Shown in pieces: positions 9,536 to 17,639 of a stretch of 64,000 nucleotides of DNA. Below the pieces are notes generated by a model. That model did not search any database, had not been told where the DNA came from, and saw only the letters and a list, made by a program, of their open reading frames with translations. Position numbers and translations under genes: made by a program. Source of the stretch: Bacteroidales bacterium (GTDB taxonomy: Bacteria > Bacteroidota > Bacteroidia > Bacteroidales > Muribaculaceae); NCBI GenBank assembly GCA_004557565.1, contig SFGS01000003.1, forward strand, positions 6,984 through 70,983, in the 5' to 3' direction. Position 1 is the stretch's first letter. Each line of letters opens with the position of its first letter.

Positions 9536-11251
9536 ATGAAAAAAATAGCTTTATTATTGATTTCTGGATTGATGTTCACATCTTGCTCCGACTTGCTCGA
9601 CACCGATCCATACGATCAATTCACGAAAACGAATTTCTTCACCAGTGAGAAGAATGTTCAGCTTTTCATCAACTACACATACAATGAGTTCTCTGGCTAT
9701 GGCAATGGCGGTGGCTATGGTGACTTTTATTTCAATTTCTTGAACGACGACCAAGGTACCACTGGTATTACTGAATGGACATTTACAGCCGTTCCTGCTA
9801 CTGCTGGTGCTTGGAACAGCCCTTATGCTGAAATTCGCCGTGCCAACACGCTTCTTGCCGCACTTCCTGGCATCAGCGAAATGACTCCTGCTACAAAGGC
9901 TAACTACGAAGGCCTGGCACGCCTCTATCGCGCATGGCAACACTTCAAGTTGGTACGTGGCTATGGCGACTGCTACTGGGTTGACAAGGTGCTCGACACC
10001 AACGATACCGACATCCTTTACGGTGCACGTCAGAACCGCAACACTGTGATGGACAAGGTGCTTGAAGACCTCAACTACGCTTGCGCCAACATTAACCAAG
10101 AGGAAAATTCCCGCGTAGCCTACAACAAATATGTGGCACTTGCTATTAAGAGCCGTGTATGCTTGTTTGAAGGTACTTACAGCAAATATGTGTTGAAGGA
10201 CGAAGCTCGCGCCAACACTTACCTCAATGAATGTAAGAACGCAAGTTTGGAAATCATGACTTCAGGCAAGTATGAGCTCAACGCTGACTTCAAGTCAAAC
10301 TTCGACCAACTCGACCTCAAGGGCAACCCTGAAATGATTATGTACAAGCACTATGTGTACAACGTGCTCGGCCATGGTACAGTGGACTACACTTGCGGTT
10401 CTACTCAGGTGCACGGTATGTCAAAAGACGCGTTCGACAGCTACCTCTTCCGCGATGGTAAGCCAAAAGCAACCACCACTTGCGACAAGAGCGAAAACGG
10501 TAAACTCGTGAAGATTGATGATCAGTCAGGTTTCGGTGAAGCTTCTTTCATCAACATCGCTGACTTGCTCAAGCAACGCGACCCACGTATGACTGCTCAA
10601 GTCGACAGCATTCTCCAATTCCCTGGCTGTGGTTACGCTCGCTTCGGTGGCTCACAATCTACCTCTTCAACTGGTTACGGTGTGCTCCTGTTCGACACCA
10701 ACGCAATGCCTAACAAGGACCGTCAATCAATCGGTACTAACACCACCGACGCTCCTATCTTCTGGTTGGCTGAAATCTACCTCAACTATGCAGAAGCATG
10801 TGCAGAACTTGGCAACATTACCCAAAACGACCTCGACATTTCTATCAACAAGCTCCGCGACCGCGTTAAGATGCCTCACCTCACTACAGCTCCTGAAGCT
10901 GACCCAGCTAACAACATGGGTGTGAGCAACATCATCTTCGAAGTTCGCCGCGAACGCCGTGTGGAAATGATGTACTGCAACAACGACCGTTACTATTCAC
11001 TCCAACGTTGGAACCAACTCCAACTCCTCGACACTCAAAAGTATCCTAACCAATGCCGTGGCGCTTACGTAGGCAACTTTGTAGGTAAAGGTGGTATCGA
11101 CTGGACTCAAGTTACTGTTGATGCTGATGGTTACATCGACTGCAAGAACAACGGTAAAGAACGTGTTTACGACAGTAAGTACAACTTGTTCCCAATCCCA
11201 AGCGGACAAAAAACTCTTAACGAGAACATTGGTCAAAACCCAGGTTGGTAA
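9536..11251 (+). CDS. SusD/RagB family surface lipoprotein
   Basis: Nutrient-binding lipoprotein partner of the SusC-like transporter, 571 residues. A lipoprotein signal (MKKIALLLISGLMFTSCSD) places the acylated cysteine at residue 17. The family pattern is present: AEIRRANTLLAALPG, LARLYRAWQHFKLVRGYGD in the TPR-like region, then WLAEIYLNYAEACAELG, EVRRERRVEMMY and the final LFPIPSGQKTLNENIGQNPGW, which is the usual C-terminal signature. It begins 58 bases after susC and is followed by a strong terminator, so the two form one transcript. Confidence 0.96.
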   Translation: MKKIALLLISGLMFTSCSDLLDTDPYDQFTKTNFFTSEKNVQLFINYTYNEFSGYGNGGGYGDFYFNFLNDDQGTTGITEWTFTAVPATAGAWNSPYAEIRRANTLLAALPGISEMTPATKANYEGLARLYRAWQHFKLVRGYGDCYWVDKVLDTNDTDILYGARQNRNTVMDKVLEDLNYACANINQEENSRVAYNKYVALAIKSRVCLFEGTYSKYVLKDEARANTYLNECKNASLEIMTSGKYELNADFKSNFDQLDLKGNPEMIMYKHYVYNVLGHGTVDYTCGSTQVHGMSKDAFDSYLFRDGKPKATTTCDKSENGKLVKIDDQSGFGEASFINIADLLKQRDPRMTAQVDSILQFPGCGYARFGGSQSTSSTGYGVLLFDTNAMPNKDRQSIGTNTTDAPIFWLAEIYLNYAEACAELGNITQNDLDISINKLRDRVKMPHLTTAPEADPANNMGVSNIIFEVRRERRVEMMYCNNDRYYSLQRWNQLQLLDTQKYPNQCRGAYVGNFVGKGGIDWTQVTVDADGYIDCKNNGKERVYDSKYNLFPIPSGQKTLNENIGQNPGW

Positions 11252-11316
11252 TCTGAAAATCATTTGCTCCATCGCCTGTGGCTTCCGGGCCTGAGCGTAG
11301 AGCATAACCCAAATAC

Positions 11317-11352
11317 AAGGGCTGCTGGCACCATCGCCAGCAGCCCTTTTTA
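11317..11352 (+). terminator. Intrinsic terminator of the susC-susD operon
   Basis: AAGGGCTGCTGGC and GCCAGCAGCCCTT form a perfect 13-bp stem with a 6-base loop, followed by a short T run. The stretch 11252-11658 otherwise holds mosaic repeat words, a stuttered GCTCCGATT run (about 11474-11530) and a REP-like hairpin. Confidence 0.93.
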
Positions 11353-11379
11353 TGTGCGCTTCCTCGGCTGTTTTTTTCC

Positions 11380-11582
11380 TCATACGGATCCCACGGATCT
11401 CACAGGATTGCTTTGTGGGTGGGAAATCTCACGGAGGCTGGGAGAATGGGTGTGTGGGGGGGTGTCTGATTACTCCGAGTGCTCCGATTGCTCTGATTGC
11501 TCCGATTGCTCCGATTGCTCCGATTACTAAGGCTCACACAAATTCAACGAGATTCAACAAAAATAATTTGTGATAATTTGTG
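11380..11582. repeat. Mosaic intergenic repeat with stuttered GCTCCGATT units
   Basis: Contains CATACGGATCCCACGGATCTC, TTTGTGGGTGGGAAATCTC, then five or six GCTCCGATT-like nonamers (11474-11530), then AAATTCAACGAGATTCAACA and AATTTGTGATAATTTGTGG. It has the same word order as the other copies of this family. Non-coding. Confidence 0.8.
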
Positions 11583-11599
11583 GCTGAATGAGGGTTGAA

Positions 11600-11622
11600 A
11601 CATGCCGAAGGCATGTCCCTAC
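11600..11622 (-). repeat. REP-like hairpin with GTAG foot
   Basis: On the minus strand GTAGGG is followed by the hairpin ACATGCC-TTC-GGCATGT. A near-identical copy lies at 56314-56336, with flanking GTTGAAAC and TGATG also conserved. The GTAG foot next to a short imperfect palindrome is the form recognised by RAYT-type transposases. Confidence 0.7.
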
Positions 11623-11658
11623 GCTATGATGAAATCGCAGCGTTTGAAACACTTGCTT

Positions 11659-12990
11659 TTAGATGGAAGTGAGCATGAATGCCATATAGTGAGGTAGGGT
11701 GAGCACGTTGTTCTCTCTGCCTATATTGTAGTCACCCACTTTTATTCCGGATTCAATGTGGTATTTCTCTGGGTGGTTGAGCAGTGTTTTCAGAGATTTT
11801 GCATTGCCGTTTTTTGCTTTACATTCAACTGGTGTTGATTTCCCTTTGTACCGAATAAAGAAGTCGATTTCAAGACTGTCGGTTTTTTGAAAGTAATAGA
11901 GTTGTCTTCCCATTTTTCCAAAGATGTCGGCAATGGCATTCTCAAAGATTGCGCCTTTAAACCCAAACAAATCTCCATTAAGAATATCGAATTGAGTGCC
12001 CTCGTCAAGCATACTGATAAACAATCCTGTATCAGCCATATATATTTTAAAATTGTTGTGAATGGCGTTTCCGCTAAACGGAAGTTCGGGAATAGACAGA
12101 TTGTAGCAGCGGCGCACTATTCCCGCATCTTCAATCCACTGCAGGCTTCCCTTAAAATCTTTGCTTCTTCCTCCCTTTTTGACAATGGAGTATGTGAACT
12201 TTTTATTGTCGCGACCCAATTGTCGGGGAATCGACTCAAAGCACTCTCGAATATGTGGTTTATCTTCTGGAAGGGCATATTTCACCATATCGATTTTGTA
12301 TTCGTCGACTATTTGCCGTTGAACTTTTCTCGTTTGGTTGATGTCGTGTGTGTTAAGAAATGTTTTAATAGCTTCTGGCATACCTCCTACTATTATATAT
12401 TGTAGGAATAATTCTCGCATTCGATTGTGAATGGCGTCTGGTACAGGAGTTTCATTGACCAAACATTTGTGTAAAAGGTCGAAAACAGGTTTCTTCATGC
12501 CGTTAGCCCAAGTCCATTCCTCAAAGTCCATTGGGTACATGTCGATAATGTCCTCAAATCCTACTGGGATAGAGGCTTCCCTGTCGTCTTGTAGGTCGCT
12601 TCGGTAACCATTTACGCCCAACAACGACCCCGTGCATATCACATCGTATCGACCATCAAGTTTGAAAAATTTGAGCGACGACCTTGCTTTTGCACAGTCT
12701 TGTATTTCGTCGAATATAAGACATGTGTTGTATGGCTCAAATATGGCACTTGGAATAGCCGCAGAAATAGCCACTGTAAGGTAATTAATGTCCAAACTCC
12801 CATTAAAGATGGATTTGAGTTGAGGCTGTTGGTGAAAATCAATGTAAATCACCTCCTTGTAATGTTCTTTAGCAAATTTGAGAACAGAACTGGTTTTTCC
12901 GCATTGGCGGACTCCTTTTATTACCAGTGGTTTTCTATTTTCAGACTTTTTCCAACTTTGAAAATATGTCTCAATTTTTCGTTTATACAT
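11659..12990 (-). CDS. AAA+ ATPase with C-terminal PD-(D/E)XK nuclease domain (DUF4143 type), copy 1
   Basis: Predicted ATPase of the archaeal-type AAA+/DUF4143 family, 443 residues. Walker A is GVRQCGKTSS (about 26-35) and Walker B is CLIFDEIQD (about 90-98); a central winged-helix-like linker follows. Near the C terminus EIDFFIRYKGKSTPVECKAK keeps the D...ExK residues of a PD-(D/E)XK nuclease. The cellular role of this family is unknown. It is monocistronic, convergent with the SusD gene, and preceded by three 33-bp direct repeats. The best promoter (TAACTTTG, minus strand 13123-13116) would put those repeats in its transcribed leader. Confidence 0.88.
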   Translation of the reverse strand: MYKRKIETYFQSWKKSENRKPLVIKGVRQCGKTSSVLKFAKEHYKEVIYIDFHQQPQLKSIFNGSLDINYLTVAISAAIPSAIFEPYNTCLIFDEIQDCAKARSSLKFFKLDGRYDVICTGSLLGVNGYRSDLQDDREASIPVGFEDIIDMYPMDFEEWTWANGMKKPVFDLLHKCLVNETPVPDAIHNRMRELFLQYIIVGGMPEAIKTFLNTHDINQTRKVQRQIVDEYKIDMVKYALPEDKPHIRECFESIPRQLGRDNKKFTYSIVKKGGRSKDFKGSLQWIEDAGIVRRCYNLSIPELPFSGNAIHNNFKIYMADTGLFISMLDEGTQFDILNGDLFGFKGAIFENAIADIFGKMGRQLYYFQKTDSLEIDFFIRYKGKSTPVECKAKNGNAKSLKTLLNHPEKYHIESGIKVGDYNIGRENNVLTLPHYMAFMLTSI

Positions 12991-13025
12991 AAGTATTTGA
13001 ATTTTAATGAGATAGTGATTTTATT

Positions 13026-13124
13026 ACACTTTTTCGGGCGACTTTTGTGCGAATGTCAACACTTTTTCGGGCGACTTTTGTGTGATTATCAACACTTTTT
13101 CGGGCGACTTTTGTGCAAAGTTAG
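13026..13124 (-). repeat. Three direct repeats, exact 33-bp period, upstream of AAA+ copy 1
   Basis: Identical 24-bp cores start at 13026, 13059 and 13092 (core reads ACACTTTTTCGG then GCGACTTTTGTG) and are separated by 9-bp variable spacers. On the coding strand each core begins CACAAAAG and ends AAAAAGTG, so a short CAC/GTG stem could close each unit. They lie between a likely promoter and the start codon 12990. I see no cas genes, and 9-bp spacers exclude a CRISPR array. Confidence 0.95.
13116..13123 (-). promoter_or_regulatory. Probable promoter of AAA+ copy 1
   Basis: On the minus strand TTTTTG, 20 bases, then TAACTTTG: a close match to the Bacteroidetes consensus. Transcription would begin at about 13109, inside the first-transcribed repeat, giving a leader of about 119 bases. 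Confidence 0.6.
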
Positions 13125-13193
13125 ATTTTTTATTGATAATTCCCAAAAATTGCGCTTTTTATTTGGGGATTTCTTGGGGGAAGAAATGTTTTG

Positions 13194-13230
13194 TTTTTGT
13201 GGGGGGGGGTTGGGGGATTTTATAACTTTG
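13194..13230 (+). promoter_or_regulatory. Promoter of the PIG-L gene with a G9 run in its spacer
   Basis: TTTTTG at 13194-13199 and TAACTTTG at 13223-13230 are 23 bases apart. The spacer contains nine consecutive G (13201-13209) and a second G5 run. A homopolymer in this position can change promoter spacing by slippage. Confidence 0.5.
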
Positions 13231-13273
13231 TGGGAACTTAGATTAACGGATATAATACATTATTATTTATAGC

Positions 13274-14002
13274 ATGAAACGTGTGGTTTTGATTTTTGCG
13301 CTGATGGTGGCGGTGCTGCCGTTGGCGGCTCAAAATGGTGGTTCTATTTTGGGAAAGTATAAGAAGGCGTTGATTATCGGGGCGCACCCCGACGACCCGG
13401 AGTATTGCTGCGGTGGCACGGCGTTGATGCTTCAGCGCACGGGCTGCGAGGTGGTGAATGTGTATCTCACTGGCGGCGAGGCTGGTATTCCAGGCAAGAG
13501 TGGCGATGAGGCGAAGGCTATCCGCCAGAAGGAAATCAGCGATGCGTGCGCCATTATGGGTGTGCGCCATGTGCAACTCACGCAGGTGGATGGCGCGTGC
13601 GAAATCACCAAGGAGCGCTATGCCGAAATGAAGGCGGTGATTGAGCGTGAAAAGCCAGATGTGGTGTTCACACATTGGCCCATCGATTCGCATCGCGACC
13701 ACCGTATTTGCGGCATTCTCACCTACGATGCTTGGCGACAACTCGGCCATTCGTTCGACCTCTACTACCATGAGGCGATGACGGGGTTGCAAACGCAGAA
13801 TTTCCACCCCGACACCTACGTTGACATTACCGATGTGGTGGAAACCAAGCACAAGGCGTGTCGCGCTCACGCCAGCCAAGAGCCCGACTTTATCCTCGAA
13901 TGGCACATTCCGATGGAGCGTTTCCACGGTGGCGAATACCAGTGCAAATACGCCGAAGCCTTCGTGAAGCAAGTGTGGAACCCCTCCACCACCCAAAAAT
14001 AA
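13274..14002 (+). CDS. PIG-L family deacetylase, exported
   Basis: Zinc-dependent N-acetyl-sugar deacetylase fold, 242 residues with an N-terminal signal peptide (about 1-19). The catalytic block GAHPDDPEYCCGG holds the His and Asp-Asp ligands, and HWPIDSHRDHR holds the third metal histidine. Relatives remove acetyl groups from GlcNAc conjugates such as those in bacillithiol or mycothiol synthesis, but the signal peptide here points to an envelope or periplasmic substrate. Isolated gene, followed by the mosaic repeat at 14004. Substrate unknown. Confidence 0.9.
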   Translation: MKRVVLIFALMVAVLPLAAQNGGSILGKYKKALIIGAHPDDPEYCCGGTALMLQRTGCEVVNVYLTGGEAGIPGKSGDEAKAIRQKEISDACAIMGVRHVQLTQVDGACEITKERYAEMKAVIEREKPDVVFTHWPIDSHRDHRICGILTYDAWRQLGHSFDLYYHEAMTGLQTQNFHPDTYVDITDVVETKHKACRAHASQEPDFILEWHIPMERFHGGEYQCKYAEAFVKQVWNPSTTQK

Positions 14003-14003
14003 C

Positions 14004-14103
14004 AGGGCTCACACAGATTCAACGAGATTCAACAAAAAAAATAATTTGTGGAAATTTGTGGCAGATAGTCACACACGAATTAGCACAAATTCTCACGAAT
14101 TAT
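14004..14103. repeat. Mosaic intergenic repeat, short copy
   Basis: Carries GGCTCACACAGATTCAACG, AGATTCAACA, AATTTGTGGAAATTTGTGG, then CACGAATTAGCACAAATTC and TCACGAATTA. It fills the whole gap between two convergent genes. Confidence 0.85.
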
Positions 14104-15159
14104 TTATTGTGAGAGTGGGGGGTATTCGTTGTAGATGGCGATTTTTATTACGCCGTCTTCTTTGTTTTCGAAGATGCGGTAGGCTTCCGCAATGCGGCTG
14201 AGGGGGAAGCGGTGGGTGATGAGTGGGGTGGTGTCGATTTTGCCCTGCTCGATGAGGCGAAGCACTTCCTCGCAGTCGCAACCGTCAACGCCGCCTGTCT
14301 TGAAGGTGAGGTTCTTGCCATACATGTTGGGCAAGGGGAGCACCTGTGGCTCGTTGTAGAGGGCCACGACGGTGACGATGGCGTTGGGGCGTGCGCATTG
14401 CCATGCCAGAGAGAAAGTGGTGGTTCTGCCAGCCACTTCAAGCACGCGGTCGGCACCGCCATGGTCGCTGTGGCGCATCACGAAGTCCACACATTCGTCG
14501 GGCGTGGTGAGCAGCACATCGGGGTAGTGATTTTTTACAAAGGCGCGACGCTCTTCCGACTGCTCGCACACGATGATGCACTTGGGCTGCTTCAGCATGG
14601 CGCACAGCAGCGTGCAGATGCCAGTGGGGCCTGCGCCGATGATGAGCACGGTGTCGTCGGTGGAAATTTCGCTGATGCGAGCCGCCCAGAATCCCGTGGC
14701 GAGCACATCGCCCACGAAAAGCGCCTGTTCGTCGGTCACAGCGTCGGGAATACGGTTCAGGCCTTGCGATGCCAGCGGCACACGCACATATTCGGTCTGT
14801 CCGCCGTCGATGCGACAGCCCAGCGCCCAGCCGCCGTGGGGCGAGGTGCAGTTGTTCACATAGCCGTGCTTGCAGAAGAAACATTCGCCGCAGAAGGTCT
14901 CCACGTTCACCGTCACACGGTCGCCCACCTTCACGCCCTTCACGTCGGAGCCGATTTCTTCCACCACGCCCACCATTTCATGCCCCACGGTGATGCCCGG
15001 CACGGCTCTTGGCACGCTTCCGTGCTTGATGTGGAGGTCGCTTGAGCAAATGCTGCCCAGCGTCACACGCACGATGGCGTCGGTAGATGCTTGTAACTCA
15101 GGTTTCTGCTTCTCTATTAAGGCAAATTTGCCCTTTTCAATGTATGTGAATGCTTTCAT
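14104..15159 (-). CDS. Zinc-dependent alcohol dehydrogenase (MDR family)
   Basis: Medium-chain dehydrogenase/reductase, 351 residues, NAD(P)-linked oxidation of an alcohol or polyol in the cytoplasm. The catalytic zinc site shows SICSSDLHI and GHEMVGVVEEIG; the structural zinc site is the four-cysteine block FCGECFFCKHGYVNNC (about 92-107). The nucleotide fold has LIIGAGPTGICTLL (about 169-182). The overall pattern resembles sorbitol or threonine dehydrogenase-like members, but the substrate cannot be set. It runs opposite to the PIG-L gene and upstream lies the MmcQ gene, 22 bases away on the same strand, so the two may be cotranscribed. Confidence 0.93.
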   Translation of the reverse strand: MKAFTYIEKGKFALIEKQKPELQASTDAIVRVTLGSICSSDLHIKHGSVPRAVPGITVGHEMVGVVEEIGSDVKGVKVGDRVTVNVETFCGECFFCKHGYVNNCTSPHGGWALGCRIDGGQTEYVRVPLASQGLNRIPDAVTDEQALFVGDVLATGFWAARISEISTDDTVLIIGAGPTGICTLLCAMLKQPKCIIVCEQSEERRAFVKNHYPDVLLTTPDECVDFVMRHSDHGGADRVLEVAGRTTTFSLAWQCARPNAIVTVVALYNEPQVLPLPNMYGKNLTFKTGGVDGCDCEEVLRLIEQGKIDTTPLITHRFPLSRIAEAYRIFENKEDGVIKIAIYNEYPPLSQ

Positions 15160-15181
15160 ATTGTAAAAGTGATAATTGTGT

Positions 15182-15556
15182 TTATGCGTTTTGATATTTT
15201 ACTCTCACGTCCTTTGGCAAAGTGCTGATAATCAACTGGTGCGACTCGCGGATTATCGCCTCCACCAGTTCGGTGGAGAGCAGCGTGTAGTACACATCGC
15301 TCCAGTGCTTCTTGTTCCAGTGGAAGGCAGGTGTGATGGCACCGTAGTGCTCGCGCAACTCGTCGTTGCGTTCGGGAGCCAGTTTGCACGCAAACCTTGT
15401 CGTTCCGTCCCATTTGTCGTATTTGCCGCCGCCCAGCCAAAGGCACAGGAAAATTTTCCCCTCCACCCGAAAGGTGACAATGTCGTCGCCAAACGGCTGG
15501 TCCTCGGTCACGCCGCAAAGCTTCAGCGTGTATTCTCTAACTTGCTCAATATTCAT
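15182..15556 (-). CDS. MmcQ/YjbR family protein
   Basis: Small protein of the MmcQ/YjbR family, whose fold resembles a CyaY-like DNA-binding domain; biological role unknown. From the chosen start MNIEQVREYTLKLCG the protein has 124 residues with the family features TEDQPFGDDIVTFRVEGKIF, then FACKLAPERNDELRE and a C-terminal WSDVYY...LISTLPKDVR. An in-frame ATG exists 16 codons upstream (15604), but family members begin at the MNIE segment, so I prefer 15556. It precedes the alcohol dehydrogenase with a 22-base gap. Confidence 0.85.
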   Translation of the reverse strand: MNIEQVREYTLKLCGVTEDQPFGDDIVTFRVEGKIFLCLWLGGGKYDKWDGTTRFACKLAPERNDELREHYGAITPAFHWNKKHWSDVYYTLLSTELVEAIIRESHQLIISTLPKDVRVKYQNA

Positions 15557-15658
15557 CATCGTCGTCGGTTTTCCATGCCACCGCCAAAGGCACACGGATT
15601 CCAACTACAAAAATACGCTTATTTCCCCAAATTTCAAACACCCACTTGTGACAGCAAT

Positions 15659-15670
15659 ACGCTATAGCGT
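15659..15670. repeat. Short palindrome with GCTATAGC centre
   Basis: ACGCTATAGCGT lies between the divergent MmcQ and rnpA genes. It shares its centre with larger palindromes at 2526, 17640 and 35229. Confidence 0.5.
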
Positions 15671-15737
15671 TAGGGGTTGTAAGGAGAAAAAAGTGAATGA
15701 AATGGGGAGAATTGCATCAAGAACGGTAAAAAACAAT

Positions 15738-15745
15738 TAACTTTG
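15738..15745 (+). promoter_or_regulatory. Promoter element of rnpA
   Basis: TAACTTTG lies only 8 bases before the rnpA ATG at 15754, so the transcript is predicted to be leaderless or nearly so. Confidence 0.6.
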
Positions 15746-15753
15746 TAGTTTGA

Positions 15754-16143
15754 ATGGAGAATTTTAGATTATACAAGCGTGAGAAGTTGTGTAGCCACAC
15801 GGCTATCAATCAGATGTTTTCAAGCGGAAAGAGCGTGATTGCCTATCCGCTCAGGGCTGTTTATCGCATAGGCGAGGCACGGCCAGAGGCTCCGTCGCGC
15901 TTTATGATCACCATTCCGAAGAAGAAAATCCGCACGGCAGTGGGGCGTGTGCTTTTGCGCCGTCGCACCCGTGAGGCATACCGATTGAACCGTGCGCTGC
16001 TCGTTCCTGCCCTTGCCGAGGCTGGCAAGAGCGTGGATGTGGCGTTTATCTATCTGTCGAAATCTCCTGCCGATTATGCCGTGATTGAGGAGAAAATGCG
16101 CGTTGTGCTCGAAAAAATTCAAAAGGCGGCCACCGATGAATGA
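15754..16143 (+). CDS. rnpA: Ribonuclease P protein component
   Basis: Protein subunit of RNase P, which with the catalytic RNA matures tRNA 5' ends. The 129 residues show the family signature: FRLYKREKLCS at the start, the strand region PLRAVYRIG, then the basic RNR-like helix VGRVLLRRRTREAYRLNR (about 68-85). The usual rpmH partner is not beside it. The stop codon overlaps the yidD start (ATGAATGA at 16136-16143), which indicates translational coupling. The promoter element ends 8 bases before the ATG. Confidence 0.95.
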   Translation: MENFRLYKREKLCSHTAINQMFSSGKSVIAYPLRAVYRIGEARPEAPSRFMITIPKKKIRTAVGRVLLRRRTREAYRLNRALLVPALAEAGKSVDVAFIYLSKSPADYAVIEEKMRVVLEKIQKAATDE

Positions 16144-16399
16144 CGGAGCAAATATCCTGGTGCGCCTGTGGCGGCTGGTGCTGAAAGGGCTCGGAATGGT
16201 GCTCATACTGCCCATTCGCTTCTATCAGCGGTGCATTTCGCCCCTTACTCCGCCAGCGTGCAGGTTTACGCCCACATGCAGCCAATATGCGGTGGAAGCC
16301 ATTCGCAAGCACGGCCCGTTTAAAGGCTTTTGGCTTGCCGTGAAACGCATAAGCCGTTGCCACCCTTGGGGCGGAAGCGGTTACGACCCAGTGCCATGA
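16136..16399 (+). CDS. yidD: Membrane protein insertion efficiency factor
   Basis: YidD, a small membrane-associated protein that helps YidC-dependent insertion. The 87 residues include a hydrophobic amphipathic N-terminal helix and the diagnostic block FYQRCISPLTPPACRFTPTC with SQYAVEAIRKHGP, then RCHPWGGSGYDPVP at the C terminus. The start overlaps the rnpA stop by 8 bases and its own stop overlaps the tatD start by 4 bases. This rnpA-yidD coupling is conserved in bacteria. Confidence 0.95.
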   Translation: MNDGANILVRLWRLVLKGLGMVLILPIRFYQRCISPLTPPACRFTPTCSQYAVEAIRKHGPFKGFWLAVKRISRCHPWGGSGYDPVP

Positions 16400-17022
16400 T
16401 GCTCGATTTCCATACCCACCATCTTCTTGCCACCGATGCGCTGATTAGCGTGTCGCCCACCGATTTTGCGCCCATGCCGGGCAAATGCTACGCTGTGGGC
16501 ATCCACCCTTGGCACACCGAGGGCGATGTGGAGGCGCAGATGCAAGCCCTTGCCGAAACGGCGCAGAATGAGCAAGTGAAGGCGATAGGGGAGACGGGGC
16601 TCGACAGCCTGAGGGGCGCGCCGCTTGAAGTGCAGATGCGCCTGTTTGAACGGCATATCGCTTTGGCGGAAGCCTTGGGCAAACCGCTGGTGATACACTG
16701 CGTGCGCACCTCGCAGCAGGTGCTGAAGGCGTGGAGCGAGAGCCGAAAAAGTGTGGCGTGGGCTATTCACGGATTTCGGGGCAACGCACGCGTGGTGGCA
16801 CCACTGGTGAAGGCTGGGTTCTACATCTCGTTTGGCGAGCGATTCAATGCCGACGCACTTCGCGCCGTGCCGCTCGACCGCCTCCTTGCCGAAACCGACG
16901 AAAGCACAATGCCCATCGGACAAATCATCAGCCAACTCGCCACCGCCCTCCAGATGCCAAGCGAACGGCTCGAAAGCATTGTGGCAGCCAACTTGGCACG
17001 AGCATTAAACTTTTGCGACTAA
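16396..17022 (+). CDS. TatD-family metal-dependent hydrolase
   Basis: TatD-like metallo-hydrolase of the amidohydrolase superfamily; family members act as DNases with a TIM-barrel fold. The 208 residues are shorter than the usual 250 or so. Metal ligands are visible in DFHTHHL (about 4-10), GETGLD (about 72-77), VIHCVR and ETDEST near the C terminus. The start ATG overlaps the yidD stop (ATGA), completing a three-gene coupled operon. The short length reflects trimmed loops rather than truncation, since all motif blocks are present. Confidence 0.9.
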   Translation: MMLDFHTHHLLATDALISVSPTDFAPMPGKCYAVGIHPWHTEGDVEAQMQALAETAQNEQVKAIGETGLDSLRGAPLEVQMRLFERHIALAEALGKPLVIHCVRTSQQVLKAWSESRKSVAWAIHGFRGNARVVAPLVKAGFYISFGERFNADALRAVPLDRLLAETDESTMPIGQIISQLATALQMPSERLESIVAANLARALNFCD

Positions 17023-17032
17023 AATTTGTCTA

Positions 17033-17067
17033 TTTGTCAAAGACTTGGCAATAATTTGCTATCTTTG
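17033..17067 (+). promoter_or_regulatory. Promoter of the lipoprotein gene
   Basis: TTTG at 17033-17036, 23 bases, then TATCTTTG at 17060-17067. The start codon follows 31 bases later. The elements sit just after the tatD stop, so the lipoprotein gene has its own promoter. Confidence 0.6.
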
Positions 17068-17098
17068 TGAAGTTTATAACTTTTACTACTCGAAACTG

Positions 17099-17623
17099 AT
17101 GAAGAAATTATACAACCTATTCACTTTGGCGATGGTGGCACTGATGAGCCTCACTTTCACATCTTGCGAAGATGAGTATATCGCTTCAAGCCTTGAGGGC
17201 ACTTGGGAAGGCTACACCAATATGCAAGCAGTCTACGACGGCCGTTACTACAACTCCACATACTCCTATGTGGACTTTACCACCGACCCATTCCGATACA
17301 CTTCGGGCCGAGGTCACTGGGTGGACTATTTCAGCAACGCCCCATGGGACTACCTCGCCAGCCACATCGAATGGCGTGTGCGCGACAAGGTGATTGAAAT
17401 CTACTTTGTGGAAGACAACTACACTATCTACATCGACAATTATCGCCTGAACGACAGCCGCTTCCAGGGACGCATCTACTGGAACGAATGGACCGACTAC
17501 ACATTCGACCTCGTGCACACCAGCTCGCCACGCTGGGATGACTACGACTACGGCTATTACTACTACGCCCCATCAGCCGACGGCAAATCCTCCCCACAGC
17601 GCCCCCAACGCATCCTCCGCTAA
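17099..17623 (+). CDS. Small lipoprotein, function unknown
   Basis: Predicted lipoprotein of 174 residues. The signal MKKLYNLFTLAMVALMSLTF is followed by TSCEDE, placing the lipidated cysteine near residue 23. The mature part is rich in Tyr, Trp and Asp (for example GTWEGYTNM and WRVRDKVIEIYFVEDNYTIY) and looks like a beta-rich lipocalin-type fold; the GTWEG opening is common in such Bacteroidetes lipoproteins. I do not recognise a named family. Start chosen at 17099 because the signal peptide begins there and the promoter is immediately upstream. Convergent with mscL. Confidence 0.8.
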   Translation: MKKLYNLFTLAMVALMSLTFTSCEDEYIASSLEGTWEGYTNMQAVYDGRYYNSTYSYVDFTTDPFRYTSGRGHWVDYFSNAPWDYLASHIEWRVRDKVIEIYFVEDNYTIYIDNYRLNDSRFQGRIYWNEWTDYTFDLVHTSSPRWDDYDYGYYYYAPSADGKSSPQRPQRILR

Positions 17624-17639
17624 ACAGAAAGAAGAATTA

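Noticed and set aside
13026..13124. Possible mini CRISPR array (three regular repeats)
   Set aside because: The spacers are only 9 bp and partly alike, there are no cas genes, and the array fits the promoter-repeat pattern of the AAA+ genes.
12700..13272. 190-codon plus-strand frame across the AAA+ copy 1 promoter
   Set aside because: It opens within the AAA+ gene and reads the 33-bp repeats as FGRLLC units because 33 is a multiple of three; there is no promoter or protein-like character.
13238..13996. 252-codon minus-strand frame opposite the PIG-L gene
   Set aside because: Antisense to a gene with clear catalytic motifs; His-rich composition typical of shadow frames here.
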